Positions 26,367-35,587 of a stretch of 64,000 nt of DNA are shown here, piece by piece; positions within the stretch are counted from its first letter, which is position 1; every line of letters starts with the position of its first letter. Both the position numbers and the translations under genes were made by a program. The stretch is taken from positions 310,001 through 374,000 of the forward strand of contig NZ_JAFFID010000001.1 of the NCBI RefSeq assembly GCF_017355955.1. Reading direction: 5' to 3'. The DNA is from Sabulibacter ruber. GTDB taxonomy: Bacteria; Bacteroidota; Bacteroidia; Cytophagales; Hymenobacteraceae. Under the pieces are notes generated by a model. The model saw only the letters and a list, made by a program, of their open reading frames with translations, was not told the origin of the DNA and did not search any database.

Positions 26367-27630
26367 TTTCGTCTATTGAGCTGAATAAGTAACCACAAAT
26401 CACTTTAGGGTAGAAGAAGGTAGACTTCTGCGGCATCACCGCCCCAGACCGGCACACCCGCTGCACTTCTTCCATTTTCACTTCATTGGTTATGAGGGCC
26501 AACTGCGCTTTACCGGCGTCCACTTTGGCGACACATTCAGTGAAGGAGCGCACGTAAGACAACCCCGGGTATTTACGCTGGTCTTCCTGTGATATGCCCA
26601 GCACCTTTTCCAAAATGAAGTAATGCATGACCGTTAAATCCAGGTCTTTCACTTCCTGCGGAATATCCCAAGCTAACCGCATGTGCACCTCTGGCTTTAA
26701 CCGGGCTTTATACGCTTCTCCATTCAGGTACACGCCAAAAGCCCACTGCTTACCCACTATGACATCGTTCAGTTCATAGGCTTCTTCAATGGGCTTTAAG
26801 GTAAAATACTCCTGCATTTTCTCCAAGAAAACCTCCGGAGCGATGGGCAGGGTTTCCAAAAGCCGGTGGGTGGGAAGAATCCGGAGGTCATCTGAGGCGG
26901 CATTGGTCAAATACATGAGGTGGTAGTTGAACGAGGCATCTTCTGCGGCATCGGGGTGCAGTTGCTGCATTTTCTTCCGGTACAGGAGCGAACCTTCGTA
27001 GCGGTGGTGCCCATCGGCCAGAATCACCTGCTGATCTTTGAGCAAATCCACAAATTTCTGGATCACCTCGGCATCATGGATCACCGAAAGCACATCGCGC
27101 ACGCCCTGGTAATCCTCAGATTCATAAATAGGAGAGGTGATGCTTTCATCCATGTATCGCTCCAGGGTAAAAGAGGAATCGGTGAAAAGTCCGTGGGTGG
27201 CGCTGGTGTGCATTTTGGTTTGCTCCAGCAATTCTACCCGGTCATTCACCGATGCCGGGATGGTGTTCTCGTGTCTCAGGATCACCTGTTCCTCCCAGTG
27301 GTAGGCTTTGATATGGCACATGAACCCTTTGCGGCAGTACTCTCTGCTGGACCCCGGCAGCTTGAAATACTGGTAATAGACATAGATGCCGGGCAAAGGG
27401 TCCTGCAGCAGGATTCCGGCCCTTTTCCAATGTTCTACTGTGCGGCGGGCGCTATCGGCCGGATCGGGACCCGGCGGCACTGAGACATGGATGCTGTTAT
27501 AGGAATTGCGGTACAAGGCTTGCCGCTGTTTTAAAGAAACCACGTCAAAAAGGGGAGACGTGAGCGCATCTATGGAGAAAGGCAGCTTAGGGTTGTAGCG
27601 AAAACCTTTGATGGGGAGTATTTGGACCAT
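26353..27630 (-). CDS. DUF1015 family protein
   Basis: 425 residues, full length for DUF1015. Conserved stretches include the N-terminal GFRYNPKL, the central VILADGHHRYEGSLLYRKKM (a GHHRYE signature likely to be at an active or binding site), the NAASDDLRILPTHRLL strand and the late SYVRSFTECVAKVDAGKAQLAL with MPQKSTFFYPKVICGYLF. The GHHRYE and MPxKSTFFYPK motifs recall nucleotide- or phosphate-handling enzymes, but the biochemical role of the family is not established to my knowledge. It overlaps maf and follows pdxH by 44 bases. Confidence 0.88.
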   Translation of the reverse strand: MVQILPIKGFRYNPKLPFSIDALTSPLFDVVSLKQRQALYRNSYNSIHVSVPPGPDPADSARRTVEHWKRAGILLQDPLPGIYVYYQYFKLPGSSREYCRKGFMCHIKAYHWEEQVILRHENTIPASVNDRVELLEQTKMHTSATHGLFTDSSFTLERYMDESITSPIYESEDYQGVRDVLSVIHDAEVIQKFVDLLKDQQVILADGHHRYEGSLLYRKKMQQLHPDAAEDASFNYHLMYLTNAASDDLRILPTHRLLETLPIAPEVFLEKMQEYFTLKPIEEAYELNDVIVGKQWAFGVYLNGEAYKARLKPEVHMRLAWDIPQEVKDLDLTVMHYFILEKVLGISQEDQRKYPGLSYVRSFTECVAKVDAGKAQLALITNEVKMEEVQRVCRSGAVMPQKSTFFYPKVICGYLFSSIDENEFY

Positions 27631-27633
27631 TTA

Positions 27634-27674
27634 CGTGTTTTAAAGCAGTTTTTAGAAAAAAAGGCGGTAAACGG
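27634..27674. repeat. Dispersed intergenic palindrome, copy 10, within an operon
   Basis: CGTGTTTTAAAGCAGTTTTT, AGAAAAAAAGGC and GGTAAACGG fill practically the whole 44-base gap between the pdxH stop and the DUF1015 start. Confidence 0.75.
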
Positions 27675-28328
27675 TCAGGGGGCTAACCGTTGGATGTGCC
27701 AGTTTCCACTGCTTTCCAGTTCATACAAAAGGCGGTCATGCAAACGGTTTTGCCGCCCTTGCCAGAACTCTATCCGTTCGGGTTTTACCACGTATCCGCC
27801 CCAATGCTCAGGCCTGGGAATCACTTCCAGGTTGTTGAACTTGCTGCTGTACTCCTGTACCAGGTTCTCCAGAATTTCCCGGCCCTGGATGGGTTGGCTC
27901 TGCGGAGAAGACCAAGCGCCAATCTGGCTGCCCCGGGGCCGGCTATGGAAGTAGTTGTCTGATGCCTCGGCGGGCACCCGCTCCACGCTGCCTTCCACGC
28001 GCACCTGCCTTTCCAGCGCCGGCCAGAAAAAAGTGAGAGCGGCATACGGATTGGCCAGGAGTTGCTGCCCTTTGCGGCTCTCGTAGTTGGTGTAGAAAAC
28101 AAACCCGTTCTTTTCCAAAGCCTTCAGCAACACTATGCGCGCAGTAGGTTTTCCGTGGGCATCGGCTGTGCTCAGCGTCATAGCCGTGGGTTCGTCCACT
28201 TTGGCCGAGAGCGCCTCCTGCATCCAGGTCTCAAACTGGCGGAAGGGGTCTGAAGCCACCGCGTCAATGGAAAGTTCTTTTAATGAGTAGTTTATCCGGA
28301 TATCTGCGAGAGACAAAGGTGTTTCCAT
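27675..28328 (-). CDS. pdxH: Pyridoxamine 5'-phosphate oxidase
   Basis: 217 residues. FMN- and substrate-binding motifs of PdxH are clear: EPTAMTLSTADAHGKPTARI, VLLKALEKNGFVFYTNYESR, KGQQLLANPYAALTFFWPAL and ERQVRVEGSVERV, then the C-terminal dimerisation part FHSRPRGSQIGAWSS and WGGYVVKPERIEFWQG ending RLHDRLLY...WHIQRLAP. It oxidises pyridoxine or pyridoxamine phosphate to pyridoxal phosphate with O2. It leads the minus-strand operon with DUF1015 and maf. A possible -7 box (TACTTTTG on the minus strand) lies at 28356-28363. Confidence 0.95.
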   Translation of the reverse strand: METPLSLADIRINYSLKELSIDAVASDPFRQFETWMQEALSAKVDEPTAMTLSTADAHGKPTARIVLLKALEKNGFVFYTNYESRKGQQLLANPYAALTFFWPALERQVRVEGSVERVPAEASDNYFHSRPRGSQIGAWSSPQSQPIQGREILENLVQEYSSKFNNLEVIPRPEHWGGYVVKPERIEFWQGRQNRLHDRLLYELESSGNWHIQRLAP

Positions 28329-28531
28329 GGCAAATCAAGTGCAGGTTAAAGGAACCAAAAGTAGAGCTTTCTGCTCAAAAGCGGTAGATTAGGCAAAAAA
28401 AGCCTTTTCTACTTGCCATTTTTAAATACGACAAGGTTTTTTTAATCGTTTATAATAAGCAAAATGTAAGCTCTTGCAAACCAATTAGGTCTGCATACAG
28501 TACGTATTAGAGAGCAAAATTCGCGGAACAG

Positions 28532-29098
28532 ATGACAAGAAAGATGGCGAAAGAGATCCAGAACGGTAGCATATTGATTTCAGAACCTTTCCTAGGGGAC
28601 CCGAACTTTGAAAGAAGCGTGGTGGTGATTTGTCAGCATGACAAAGACGGTACCGTAGGATTAGTATTGAATAGAATCTCCACACTGCATTTGTCTGATG
28701 TGGTTGACATTAACGAAGAAATTTTTGACATACCCTTGGCAGTAGGGGGGCCAATGCAGCCCAATACATTGCACTATATCCATCAATTACCGGATTTAAC
28801 TGATGCTCAGGCCATTTCTTCTAATCTTTATTGGGGCGGAGATTTTGAAGAATTGACTCAATGGATCAACCAGGGACTGGTTTCACAGGATAAAATCAGG
28901 TTTTTTGTGGGTTATTCCGGGTGGAGCCCCGGGCAGTTAGAGGAAGAAATTGAGAAAAATGTTTGGTTTGTTAATAACAATGCTGCAAATAAATTGCTTA
29001 CTTTGAATATAGATTCCTTGTGGCGCGATATTTTAAAAGAGATGGGGGGTAAGTACAAGATGTACGCCAACTATCCCGCAGACCCAAGCTTAAACTAA
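28532..29098 (+). CDS. YqgE/AlgH family protein
   Basis: 188 residues from ATG 28532 (a second in-frame ATG at 28544 is also possible). The family core is complete: GSILISEPFLGDPNFERSVV, VICQHDKDGTVGLVLNR, PLAVGGPMQPNTLHYIHQLP, IRFFVGYSGWSPGQLEEEI and WFVNNNAANKLL. The structure of homologues is known but no activity is agreed; AlgH was first linked to alginate regulation in Pseudomonas. It lies 28 bases upstream of the DUF349 gene and is probably cotranscribed with it. Confidence 0.93.
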   Translation: MTRKMAKEIQNGSILISEPFLGDPNFERSVVVICQHDKDGTVGLVLNRISTLHLSDVVDINEEIFDIPLAVGGPMQPNTLHYIHQLPDLTDAQAISSNLYWGGDFEELTQWINQGLVSQDKIRFFVGYSGWSPGQLEEEIEKNVWFVNNNAANKLLTLNIDSLWRDILKEMGGKYKMYANYPADPSLN

Positions 29099-29126
29099 TC
29101 CAACGGCGCTAAGCCCCACGTGAATA

Positions 29127-31331
29127 ATGAACCAAAATCTGGAAAATCAGCACATCGGTAATACGGATGAACAATCAAACCAAGATCAGGCGCAGGATCA
29201 GCGCAGAATATTGGAAGAGCGTTTAGCCGAAATCAATGCTCGTTCACAGGCGGAGGGCAGTGCAGCGGCCCCCCTGGAAGAAACTCCTGCCGTGGAGGAA
29301 CAAGCCAACGTCACTGAAAGCCCGGTTGCACAAGATGCAACAGAAGTGGCTGCTCCGCAAGTGGAGCCAGATAGAACCCAATCATCTGTGCTGGCCACAG
29401 AAAACCCCAGCCCTGCCATCACCCCAGAGGCAACCCCGGGCACCACTTCCGCTCCAGTTGATGAAACCCCTTCCGCTCAGGTAACAGACGCAGGTTCTGC
29501 TCCCGTGGGTCAGCCCCTGGTGGAGGCTTCAGACGTTCCTTCACCCGAAGGTATTGCTGAGCCGACCAGCCAACCTGCCATGCCAGACGAGCCGCACGCC
29601 GAGGAAGAGGAGTTACACCAGGAAGAAGATTTCTCCCATTTATCAGTGGAGGAAATAAGAACCAGAATCTTATCTCTGTCTAAGGAAGGAAACGTGCGCA
29701 AAGTGGGCAGAACCTTAAGCAATCTGTACCGGGTGTATGACCAGCATTTCCAGGTAGAAAAGCAGGAAGCCCTGAACCGGTTCATTTCTGAGGGCGGTTC
29801 ACCGGATGATTTTGAATACAACGCTCCCCAAGCGCACCGTGAGGTGGAGCAAGCCATGCAGCGTTTCAGAGAGGCAAGGTTCAGAGAGCAACGCCAGGAA
29901 GAAGAACAGAAACAGCAGAACCTGCAGAGAAAGCGGGAATTGCTGGAGCGCATCCGGGTGTTCATTGAGTCTTCTGAAAACCAGGCCAGCGGCAATACTA
30001 TCAAAGAACTTCAGGCCGAGTGGAAGGCGATTGGGCCTGTTCCTACCTCCGAAGCCCAGCAGCTATGGAACTCCTACCATGCCTTGCTGGACATGTACTA
30101 CAACAACCGCAGCATTTTCTATGAACTGAAAGAACTGGACCGGAAACGGAACTTGGATGCCAAGGTTGCCCTTTGTGAGCGTGCAGAGGCGTTAGTGCAG
30201 GAAGAAAACATCAACAAGGCCTTGCAGGAATTGCGGCATTTGCATGATGAATGGAAGCACATCGGTCCGGTTCCTAATGATGCCAGAGACCAGATCTGGA
30301 ACCGGTTCATCCAGGCTTCAGAGCGGGTGCATGACAAGAAAAAGGCCTTCTTTGAGTCCCGTAGGTCAGAAGAGCTGGCTAACCTGGAGAAGAAACGGGC
30401 TTTGCTGGCCCAGATAGAGCAGTTCCAGCATTTCAACTCTGACCGCATTAACGACTGGCGTGATAAAACCGACCAGATTCAGCAGTTGAAAGAGCAGTGG
30501 GATGCGGCTGGCCTGGTACCCAAGGAAAACGCCGAGGAGGTAAACAAAGCCTTCTGGAGCAGCTACAAGGCTTTCTTCCACCACAAAAACACCTTCTTCA
30601 AGGCTCTGGACGAGGAGAAAATGCAGAACTACCGCCAGAAGGTATCCCTTTGCGAAGAAGCCGAGAGCCTGCAGAACAGCGAGGAATGGGATAGCACCAA
30701 GGAAAAGCTCATTCAACTGCAGAAGAAGTGGAAGACCATTGGCCGCGTGCCAGATAAATACTCAGACAAGATCTGGAACCGGTTCAGAATGGCCTGTAAC
30801 GCCTTCTTTGACAGGTTGCACCAGGAGGCGCACAACAAAGAGGCGCAGCAAAACCAGTTGGCCGCCAAAAAGCAGGCGTACTGTGAGCAGCTGGCCACTA
30901 AAATTGCTGATCCTACCTTTGTGGGCACGGTGGAGGAATTCAACCAGATTCACCAGGAATGGGATACCCTATCACCTGAAGGAAAACGCAATCCTAAGCT
31001 AGAGGATAGATTCCAGCAGTTGTTGGCTAAGTACCTGGACAAGGTGCCTACCTTAAGTTCAGATGAGCGGGAGCAAACCTTGTTCAGACTGCAACTGGAG
31101 CATATAAAGTCCAGCCCAGACGGGGATCAGAAGATTTACCAGAAAGAGCAGCATCTGAGAAGGGATATCACTTCGTTGGAGAACGATATCTCTACTTTAA
31201 GAACCAATATTGAGTTCTTTGCCCGCTCTAAGAACGCTGAGAAACTGCGGGAAGAATACCAGTCTAAAATTGACGAGGCGCAAAAACGCATTCAGCACTT
31301 AAAACGGCAGTTAAAAGCCTTGCGCTCCTAA
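29127..31331 (+). CDS. DUF349 repeat coiled-coil protein
   Basis: 734 residues. The first 170 are acidic and low-complexity (Glu, Ala, Pro, Thr, Gln), probably disordered. From about 220 there are four clear DUF349 repeats, each with an EWKxIGPVP-like turn (EWKAIGPVP, EWKHIGPVP, QWDAAGLVP, KWKTIGRVP) followed by a W-x-x-F/Y helix, and a fifth degenerate unit near 600 (HQEWDTLSPEGKRNP). The C-terminal 80 residues are a coiled coil (LRRDITSLENDISTLRTNIE). The family is implicated in helical scaffold or ribosome-associated roles, but the function here is unknown. It shares a transcript with yqgE. Confidence 0.85.
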   Translation: MNQNLENQHIGNTDEQSNQDQAQDQRRILEERLAEINARSQAEGSAAAPLEETPAVEEQANVTESPVAQDATEVAAPQVEPDRTQSSVLATENPSPAITPEATPGTTSAPVDETPSAQVTDAGSAPVGQPLVEASDVPSPEGIAEPTSQPAMPDEPHAEEEELHQEEDFSHLSVEEIRTRILSLSKEGNVRKVGRTLSNLYRVYDQHFQVEKQEALNRFISEGGSPDDFEYNAPQAHREVEQAMQRFREARFREQRQEEEQKQQNLQRKRELLERIRVFIESSENQASGNTIKELQAEWKAIGPVPTSEAQQLWNSYHALLDMYYNNRSIFYELKELDRKRNLDAKVALCERAEALVQEENINKALQELRHLHDEWKHIGPVPNDARDQIWNRFIQASERVHDKKKAFFESRRSEELANLEKKRALLAQIEQFQHFNSDRINDWRDKTDQIQQLKEQWDAAGLVPKENAEEVNKAFWSSYKAFFHHKNTFFKALDEEKMQNYRQKVSLCEEAESLQNSEEWDSTKEKLIQLQKKWKTIGRVPDKYSDKIWNRFRMACNAFFDRLHQEAHNKEAQQNQLAAKKQAYCEQLATKIADPTFVGTVEEFNQIHQEWDTLSPEGKRNPKLEDRFQQLLAKYLDKVPTLSSDEREQTLFRLQLEHIKSSPDGDQKIYQKEQHLRRDITSLENDISTLRTNIEFFARSKNAEKLREEYQSKIDEAQKRIQHLKRQLKALRS

Positions 31332-31391
31332 AATTTTCTGATTGACTTTCAAGAGGTTGTTCAGAGGGCAGCAAATAAGTTGCTTATTGAG

Positions 31392-31422
31392 TTTGCAAAA
31401 TAAATTTAGACCTCTACTTTTG
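31392..31422 (+). promoter_or_regulatory. Promoter of the tRNA-Thr pair
   Basis: TTTG (31392-31395), a 19-base spacer and TACTTTTG (31415-31422) match the Bacteroidota promoter consensus exactly. The first tRNA begins 39 bases downstream. Confidence 0.7.
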
Positions 31423-31460
31423 TATCGCTTTCAGAAACCACCACGGTTCTGAAAGCAAAA

Positions 31461-31533
<73 letters not shown>

Positions 31534-31596
31534 CTTCAGAACAGTAAATAGTACTGCTCCATTTAACTTAACAACTGCTTTCTTCTGAAAGCAAAA

Positions 31597-31669
<73 letters not shown>

Positions 31670-31674
31670 CCCTT

Positions 31675-31712
31675 AAAAAAGCACTTACTGGTTTTCTGGT
31701 AAGTGCTTTTTT
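31675..31712 (+). terminator. Terminator of the tRNA transcript
   Basis: A 14-bp stem AAAAAAGCACTTAC / GTAAGTGCTTTTTT, 5 bases after the second tRNA. Confidence 0.92.
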
Positions 31713-31750
31713 GTTTTCAGCCTCTTTTCTCCAGATATCCACTAAACGCG
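31712..31750. repeat. Dispersed intergenic palindrome, copy 11
   Basis: TGTTTTCAGCCTCTTTTCTCC and a decayed right half ending ACTAAACGCG. It directly follows the tRNA terminator. Confidence 0.6.
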
Positions 31751-31862
31751 GCTAACAGCTTGCAGTTTGATTCTTATAGTTCCTGCTTGTTTTAGAGAAA
31801 TCACCCCAGAATCATCGCTATAAGCTATTATTAAATAATGGAGCAGTCAGGTAAGCAGATAA

Positions 31863-31898
31863 AAAAAGGATGCTCTTTGCACTAAGAGTATCCTTTTT
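31863..31898 (-). terminator. Terminator of the DUF305 gene
   Basis: A 15-bp stem with one G.T pair (AAAAAGGATGCTCTT / AAGAGTATCCTTTTT), 28 bases beyond the minus-strand stop codon. Confidence 0.85.
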
Positions 31899-31925
31899 CA
31901 TCTAATTAAAGAACTGCATTGGTAG

Positions 31926-32591
31926 TTATTGCTTATTATTTTGCAGCCATTTATCCAGCATTGCTTTCTCTTGCTGTTGGTCATTGATGATTTTCTGGGC
32001 CCTGGATCTTATTTCAGGGACCTTTGCCACCGGTATATAGGCTCTGGCCATCTCAATACCGCTTTGGTGGTGCATGCTCATTAAGGAGGCGAAGTGATGG
32101 TCTGTGCTCGCGTTGGTGTTCTGACCCATCTTGGCCATCATGTTTTTCATGGGTTGTAACAGAACCTGGGTATTTGCGGTGTCCTTGGGAGCCTCTCTCT
32201 GGTTGTCAGCAAATGCCTGCAGGACCTGTTGTTCCTCTTTTTGTTTGGTGATGGTTTGCTTTGCCAGGTTCACCAGCGTGCTATCGGTACCGTTTGCAGC
32301 TTCTTCCTCTGCCATTTTAATGGCGCCTTCGTGGTGCTTGGCCATGAGTAAGGCGAAATCGTGGTCGGGGTCTCCGTTGATATCAGCTTCCTGGATGGTG
32401 GTCATGTTCTCGTGCATCAGCTCCATCATCTTGTTGCTGTTGTTACCCTCAGCAGCCATCCCGCTGCCAGAATGTTCTTCTGTTTTTGCGGTGTTACCGG
32501 TTTCTGTTTTTGCCCCGTTTTGGTTACAAAACCAGAAAAACAGCGAAATTCCGCATAGCAGAACTGCTCTATTCATTCTATTCTTTCTCAT
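31926..32591 (-). CDS. DUF305 ferritin-like four-helix protein, exported
   Basis: 221 residues. A short hydrophobic leader (VLLCGISLFFWFC) may be a lipoprotein signal with Cys at about 22, although the lipobox FWFC is poor. Two DUF305 halves follow, each with the His-rich helix pair: DHDFALLMAKHHEGAIKMAE and DHHFASLMSMHHQSGIEMAR. In this family the clustered His and Met residues suggest metal, often copper, handling; members are often found near copper-resistance genes, but none is present here. The region before the first domain is Lys/Glu/Gly-rich and probably a linker. Confidence 0.87.
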   Translation of the reverse strand: MRKNRMNRAVLLCGISLFFWFCNQNGAKTETGNTAKTEEHSGSGMAAEGNNSNKMMELMHENMTTIQEADINGDPDHDFALLMAKHHEGAIKMAEEEAANGTDSTLVNLAKQTITKQKEEQQVLQAFADNQREAPKDTANTQVLLQPMKNMMAKMGQNTNASTDHHFASLMSMHHQSGIEMARAYIPVAKVPEIRSRAQKIINDQQQEKAMLDKWLQNNKQ

Positions 32592-32875
32592 AGGTAAAGG
32601 CTTTTGGTTAGGTGTCTTCTTCCAGTGCTTGAATGCTAATTCTTATTACGCGGTCGTTTTAGAGTAGTTAATCATCAAACCAATAAAGGTGTGGGGGATA
32701 AATATTTAACGATTAATAACTTGCAATCTGCCGCAATTTGGGCTTTACTCTTCTCCTGCTTACTAGTATCTAATTGATTACAATTGCAAACGCAGGAAAG
32801 ATAAACGCCAAGCTTAGCCTCCTGATTTATCTATTATCCGTAAGAAAGAAAGCTTTACACTTTTTCTTCTTGGCT

Positions 32876-33934
32876 ATGGCAGGACAAAGAATCTTAGATG
32901 TACTTGGCGATACCGCCGATGACTTGTTGAACTACTCGTCATCCACCATCTCAAAAGAGCAGCTCCATGTTCCGGGTCCTGACTTTATAGACCGGGTTTT
33001 CCTGCAGACCAACCGCTCTATTCCGGTACTTAGGAGTTTGGCCACGCTCTTTAACCATGGTCGGTTGGCGGGTACCGGTTATCTCTCCATTTTACCCATA
33101 GATCAGGGTATTGAGCATACCGCAGGGTTCTCTTTCGCGCCTAATCCCATTTACTTTGATCCCGAGAACATTATCCAATTGGCGCTTGAAGGTGGCTGCA
33201 ATGCCGTGGCTACTACGTTCGGGAACCTGGGCATGGTGGCCCGTAAATACGCCCATAAGATCCCGTTCATTGTTAAGATAAACCACAATGAACTGCTTAC
33301 CTATCCCACTAAGTATGACCAGATCATGTTCGGCTCCGTGGAGGAAGCCTGGAATCTGGGAGCGGTGGCGGTGGGTGCCACCATATATTTCGGGTCTGAG
33401 GAATCTAACCGGCAAATCATTGAAGTGGCAGAGGCGTTTGAAAGAGCGCACCAACTGGGCATGGCTACCATCCTGTGGTGCTATACCCGAAACTCGGCCT
33501 TCAAAACAAAGGAAACCGACTACCATGTCTCCGCCGATATTACGGGGCAGGCCAACCACCTGGGGGTTACCATTCAGGCAGACATCATCAAACAGAAACT
33601 GCCCGAAAACAACGGCGGGTTCAAGACCATCAACTTCTCCAAGTGGCACCCTGATATGTACAACAAGCTATCTTCTGACCACCCAATTGACCTTTGCCGA
33701 TACCAGGTGATGAACTGCTATATGGGCAGGGCCGGCCTCATCAACTCAGGAGGCGAGTCGCAGGGAGCCAATGATCTGCAGCAATCGGTGCGTACGGCGG
33801 TGATCAACAAAAGAGCGGGCGGCACGGGTCTAATTTTGGGTCGGAGAGCCTTTCAGCGCCCCATGAAAGAAGGGGTTGAGTTGCTCCATCTGGTGCAGGA
33901 CGTGTACCTGGATGCCCAGATTGGGTTAGCCTAA
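32876..33934 (+). CDS. fbaB: Class I fructose-bisphosphate aldolase, DhnA/FbaB type
   Basis: 352 residues from ATG 32876 ([12 protein letters not shown]); an upstream in-frame ATG at 32774 would add an implausible hydrophobic leader and is rejected. Conserved elements are [16 protein letters not shown] with the catalytic-site Asp, [13 protein letters not shown], the KINHNELL strand and [16 protein letters not shown], then [11 protein letters not shown] and [13 protein letters not shown] with the phosphate-binding glycines. It splits fructose 1,6-bisphosphate in glycolysis or joins trioses in gluconeogenesis through a Schiff-base lysine. It is a single gene, convergent with the permease. Confidence 0.92.
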   Translation: MAGQRILDVLGDTADDLLNYSSSTISKEQLHVPGPDFIDRVFLQTNRSIPVLRSLATLFNHGRLAGTGYLSILPIDQGIEHTAGFSFAPNPIYFDPENIIQLALEGGCNAVATTFGNLGMVARKYAHKIPFIVKINHNELLTYPTKYDQIMFGSVEEAWNLGAVAVGATIYFGSEESNRQIIEVAEAFERAHQLGMATILWCYTRNSAFKTKETDYHVSADITGQANHLGVTIQADIIKQKLPENNGGFKTINFSKWHPDMYNKLSSDHPIDLCRYQVMNCYMGRAGLINSGGESQGANDLQQSVRTAVINKRAGGTGLILGRRAFQRPMKEGVELLHLVQDVYLDAQIGLA

Positions 33935-33981
33935 GCAGATTCAAAGAATAGCACTGAACAGTTAATTCGGCAAGGAAAACC

Positions 33982-34015
33982 TGTTTTCGGCCCTGTTTTC
34001 CGAAATATTACTCTT
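33982..34015. repeat. Dispersed intergenic palindrome, copy 12 (left half)
   Basis: TGTTTTCGGCCCTGTTTTCC then GAAATATTACTC; only the left half is well kept. It overlaps the permease stop codon by a few bases. Confidence 0.5.
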
Positions 34016-35093
34016 TGGAGAAGACGTGCCTGATTTTCCCAAACCAGTTGGGCTCGGCAACGTCGTCTTCCAGCAAATACCCGTACGGATGCAGTTTAGG
34101 GATGTGGTCGCAGATGATCCGGATGATGGCGAAAAGCGGCTCAAACAGAATCATGCCCGGTATTCCCCAGATCAGTTCTCCTAAGACAATGGCAAAAATG
34201 GTCATGATGGGGCTGATGTTCAACTTGGAGCCCATGACCAGCGGTTCAATGAGGTTGTTATCGATGACCTGGGCCACCACCAGGACAATCACCACCGGAA
34301 CCACCATGCCGGTAGAACCGCTGACAAATGCCATCAGGATAGGGAAGGCCCCTCCAATGATGGACCCCACATACGGAATAATGGTTGGCAGCACCGCCAC
34401 CAAACTGATGAGAATCGCATTCTTCATCCCGATGATGGAGAACCCAATGCCGTAACAGATGGCCAGAAAGAGCATAGAAATAAGCCGCCCCACCAGGTAC
34501 TGAGCCGAAACTTTGGTGATCTCCTGTAAGGTTTCTACGGTCACTGGTTTCTCGTCACCCGAGAAAATCTTCAGGAAAAATGCTTCATATTTTTCCCGCT
34601 TCCACATCAGGAAGAACAGGTACAGAATGATAAGCGCAAACGAGGTGATGATGCCCACCGCGCCTCCCACCAAACCGGTCAGGAACTTGTTAGCCGACTG
34701 CGATAACTTGGAGATCTGCTCCTGCACAAACGAAATCTGCTCCTGCGGAGCCACGCCAAACCGTTGCTGTATCCACTGCTGCGCCACAGTCACCGTTTCC
34801 TGTAGTTTGCTCTGGATTTGGGGTAAATCCTTTGAGAAGCTAGCCGCCTGCAGGGAAATCACCAGAAAGATCAGGCCCACGAACAGCAGAATGATGAAGA
34901 TACATAAAAGGGTAGCAGGAATCCGGCTTATTCCTCTGTTTTCAAACCATCGGCTCACCGGGGTCATCAGCATGGCAAACACTATGGCAAAGGCGAGGGG
35001 AATCAGAAAGACTTTCCCGTAATACAGGGCCACCACAGACAGTATCCCAAAAAGAAGAATAGAATTGACTCGGTTGAGAGAGAAACTGTTCAT
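34008..35093 (-). CDS. AI-2E/PerM-family transporter
   Basis: 361 residues with about eight hydrophobic helices. An N-terminal cluster (ILLFGILSVVALYYGKVFLI, LAFAIVFAMLMTPV, IPATLLCIFIILLFVGLIFL) precedes an amphipathic loop, and a C-terminal cluster carries the family signatures ILISLVAVLPTIIPYVGSII and VIDNNLIEPLVMGSKLNISP with LGELIWGIPGMILFEPLFAI. The family was named after TqsA, an exporter implicated in AI-2 release, but most members have other or unknown substrates. It is a single gene with a repeat copy in its upstream region. Confidence 0.92.
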   Translation of the reverse strand: MNSFSLNRVNSILLFGILSVVALYYGKVFLIPLAFAIVFAMLMTPVSRWFENRGISRIPATLLCIFIILLFVGLIFLVISLQAASFSKDLPQIQSKLQETVTVAQQWIQQRFGVAPQEQISFVQEQISKLSQSANKFLTGLVGGAVGIITSFALIILYLFFLMWKREKYEAFFLKIFSGDEKPVTVETLQEITKVSAQYLVGRLISMLFLAICYGIGFSIIGMKNAILISLVAVLPTIIPYVGSIIGGAFPILMAFVSGSTGMVVPVVIVLVVAQVIDNNLIEPLVMGSKLNISPIMTIFAIVLGELIWGIPGMILFEPLFAIIRIICDHIPKLHPYGYLLEDDVAEPNWFGKIRHVFSKE

Positions 35094-35587
35094 ACGCAGA
35101 AAGTTGAATGCATTTCTATTTATCAGAAGCTTTCCATGGAGTATAACGCAGAGTGAAGCATTCTGTCTGGTTTCAACTTCTGTTTTATACGTGCTTTTAC
35201 TAAAACTTAACTAAGAAAGATTTGGATGCGGAATGAGCTTCTGCAGGATCACTTTTTTCAGGGCTGTTTTCTGAAAATATGGCTTTAAACAGGTAAGTCT
35301 CTGCTAATTGTATTCACTCGAAGTTAGGCATTCCTTATGCGTTGCACTCTGTTTCAGTACTTATACCTATTTTGTAAGAAAGGGCTTTAAAAAATAGAAC
35401 CACCTGAAATACTGATCGTTTTAAAAAATTAGGCATTTCAGTTTTCTGGTTTGATTCTCTTTGGTATACCAGAAAGCTGAATTACTCTTCCTATTCCCAG
35501 AATTACATCCTAATTGACCTTGTGCACGGAGCAGGAGAGACGCGGGCCTATATCTCAATAATCATAGTTCATTTAATACCCTTACCT
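35094..35587. other. Non-coding divergent gap before the erythromycin-esterase-like gene
   Basis: About 490 bases with a repeat copy (35252-35293) and a short inverted repeat TTTCTGGT...ACCAGAAA at 35446-35474. No good promoter with both boxes and no gene were recognised. Confidence 0.5.
35252..35293. repeat. Dispersed intergenic palindrome, copy 13
   Basis: CTTTTTTCAGGGCTGTTTTC, TGAAAATATGGC and TTTAAACAGG match the family well. Confidence 0.75.
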
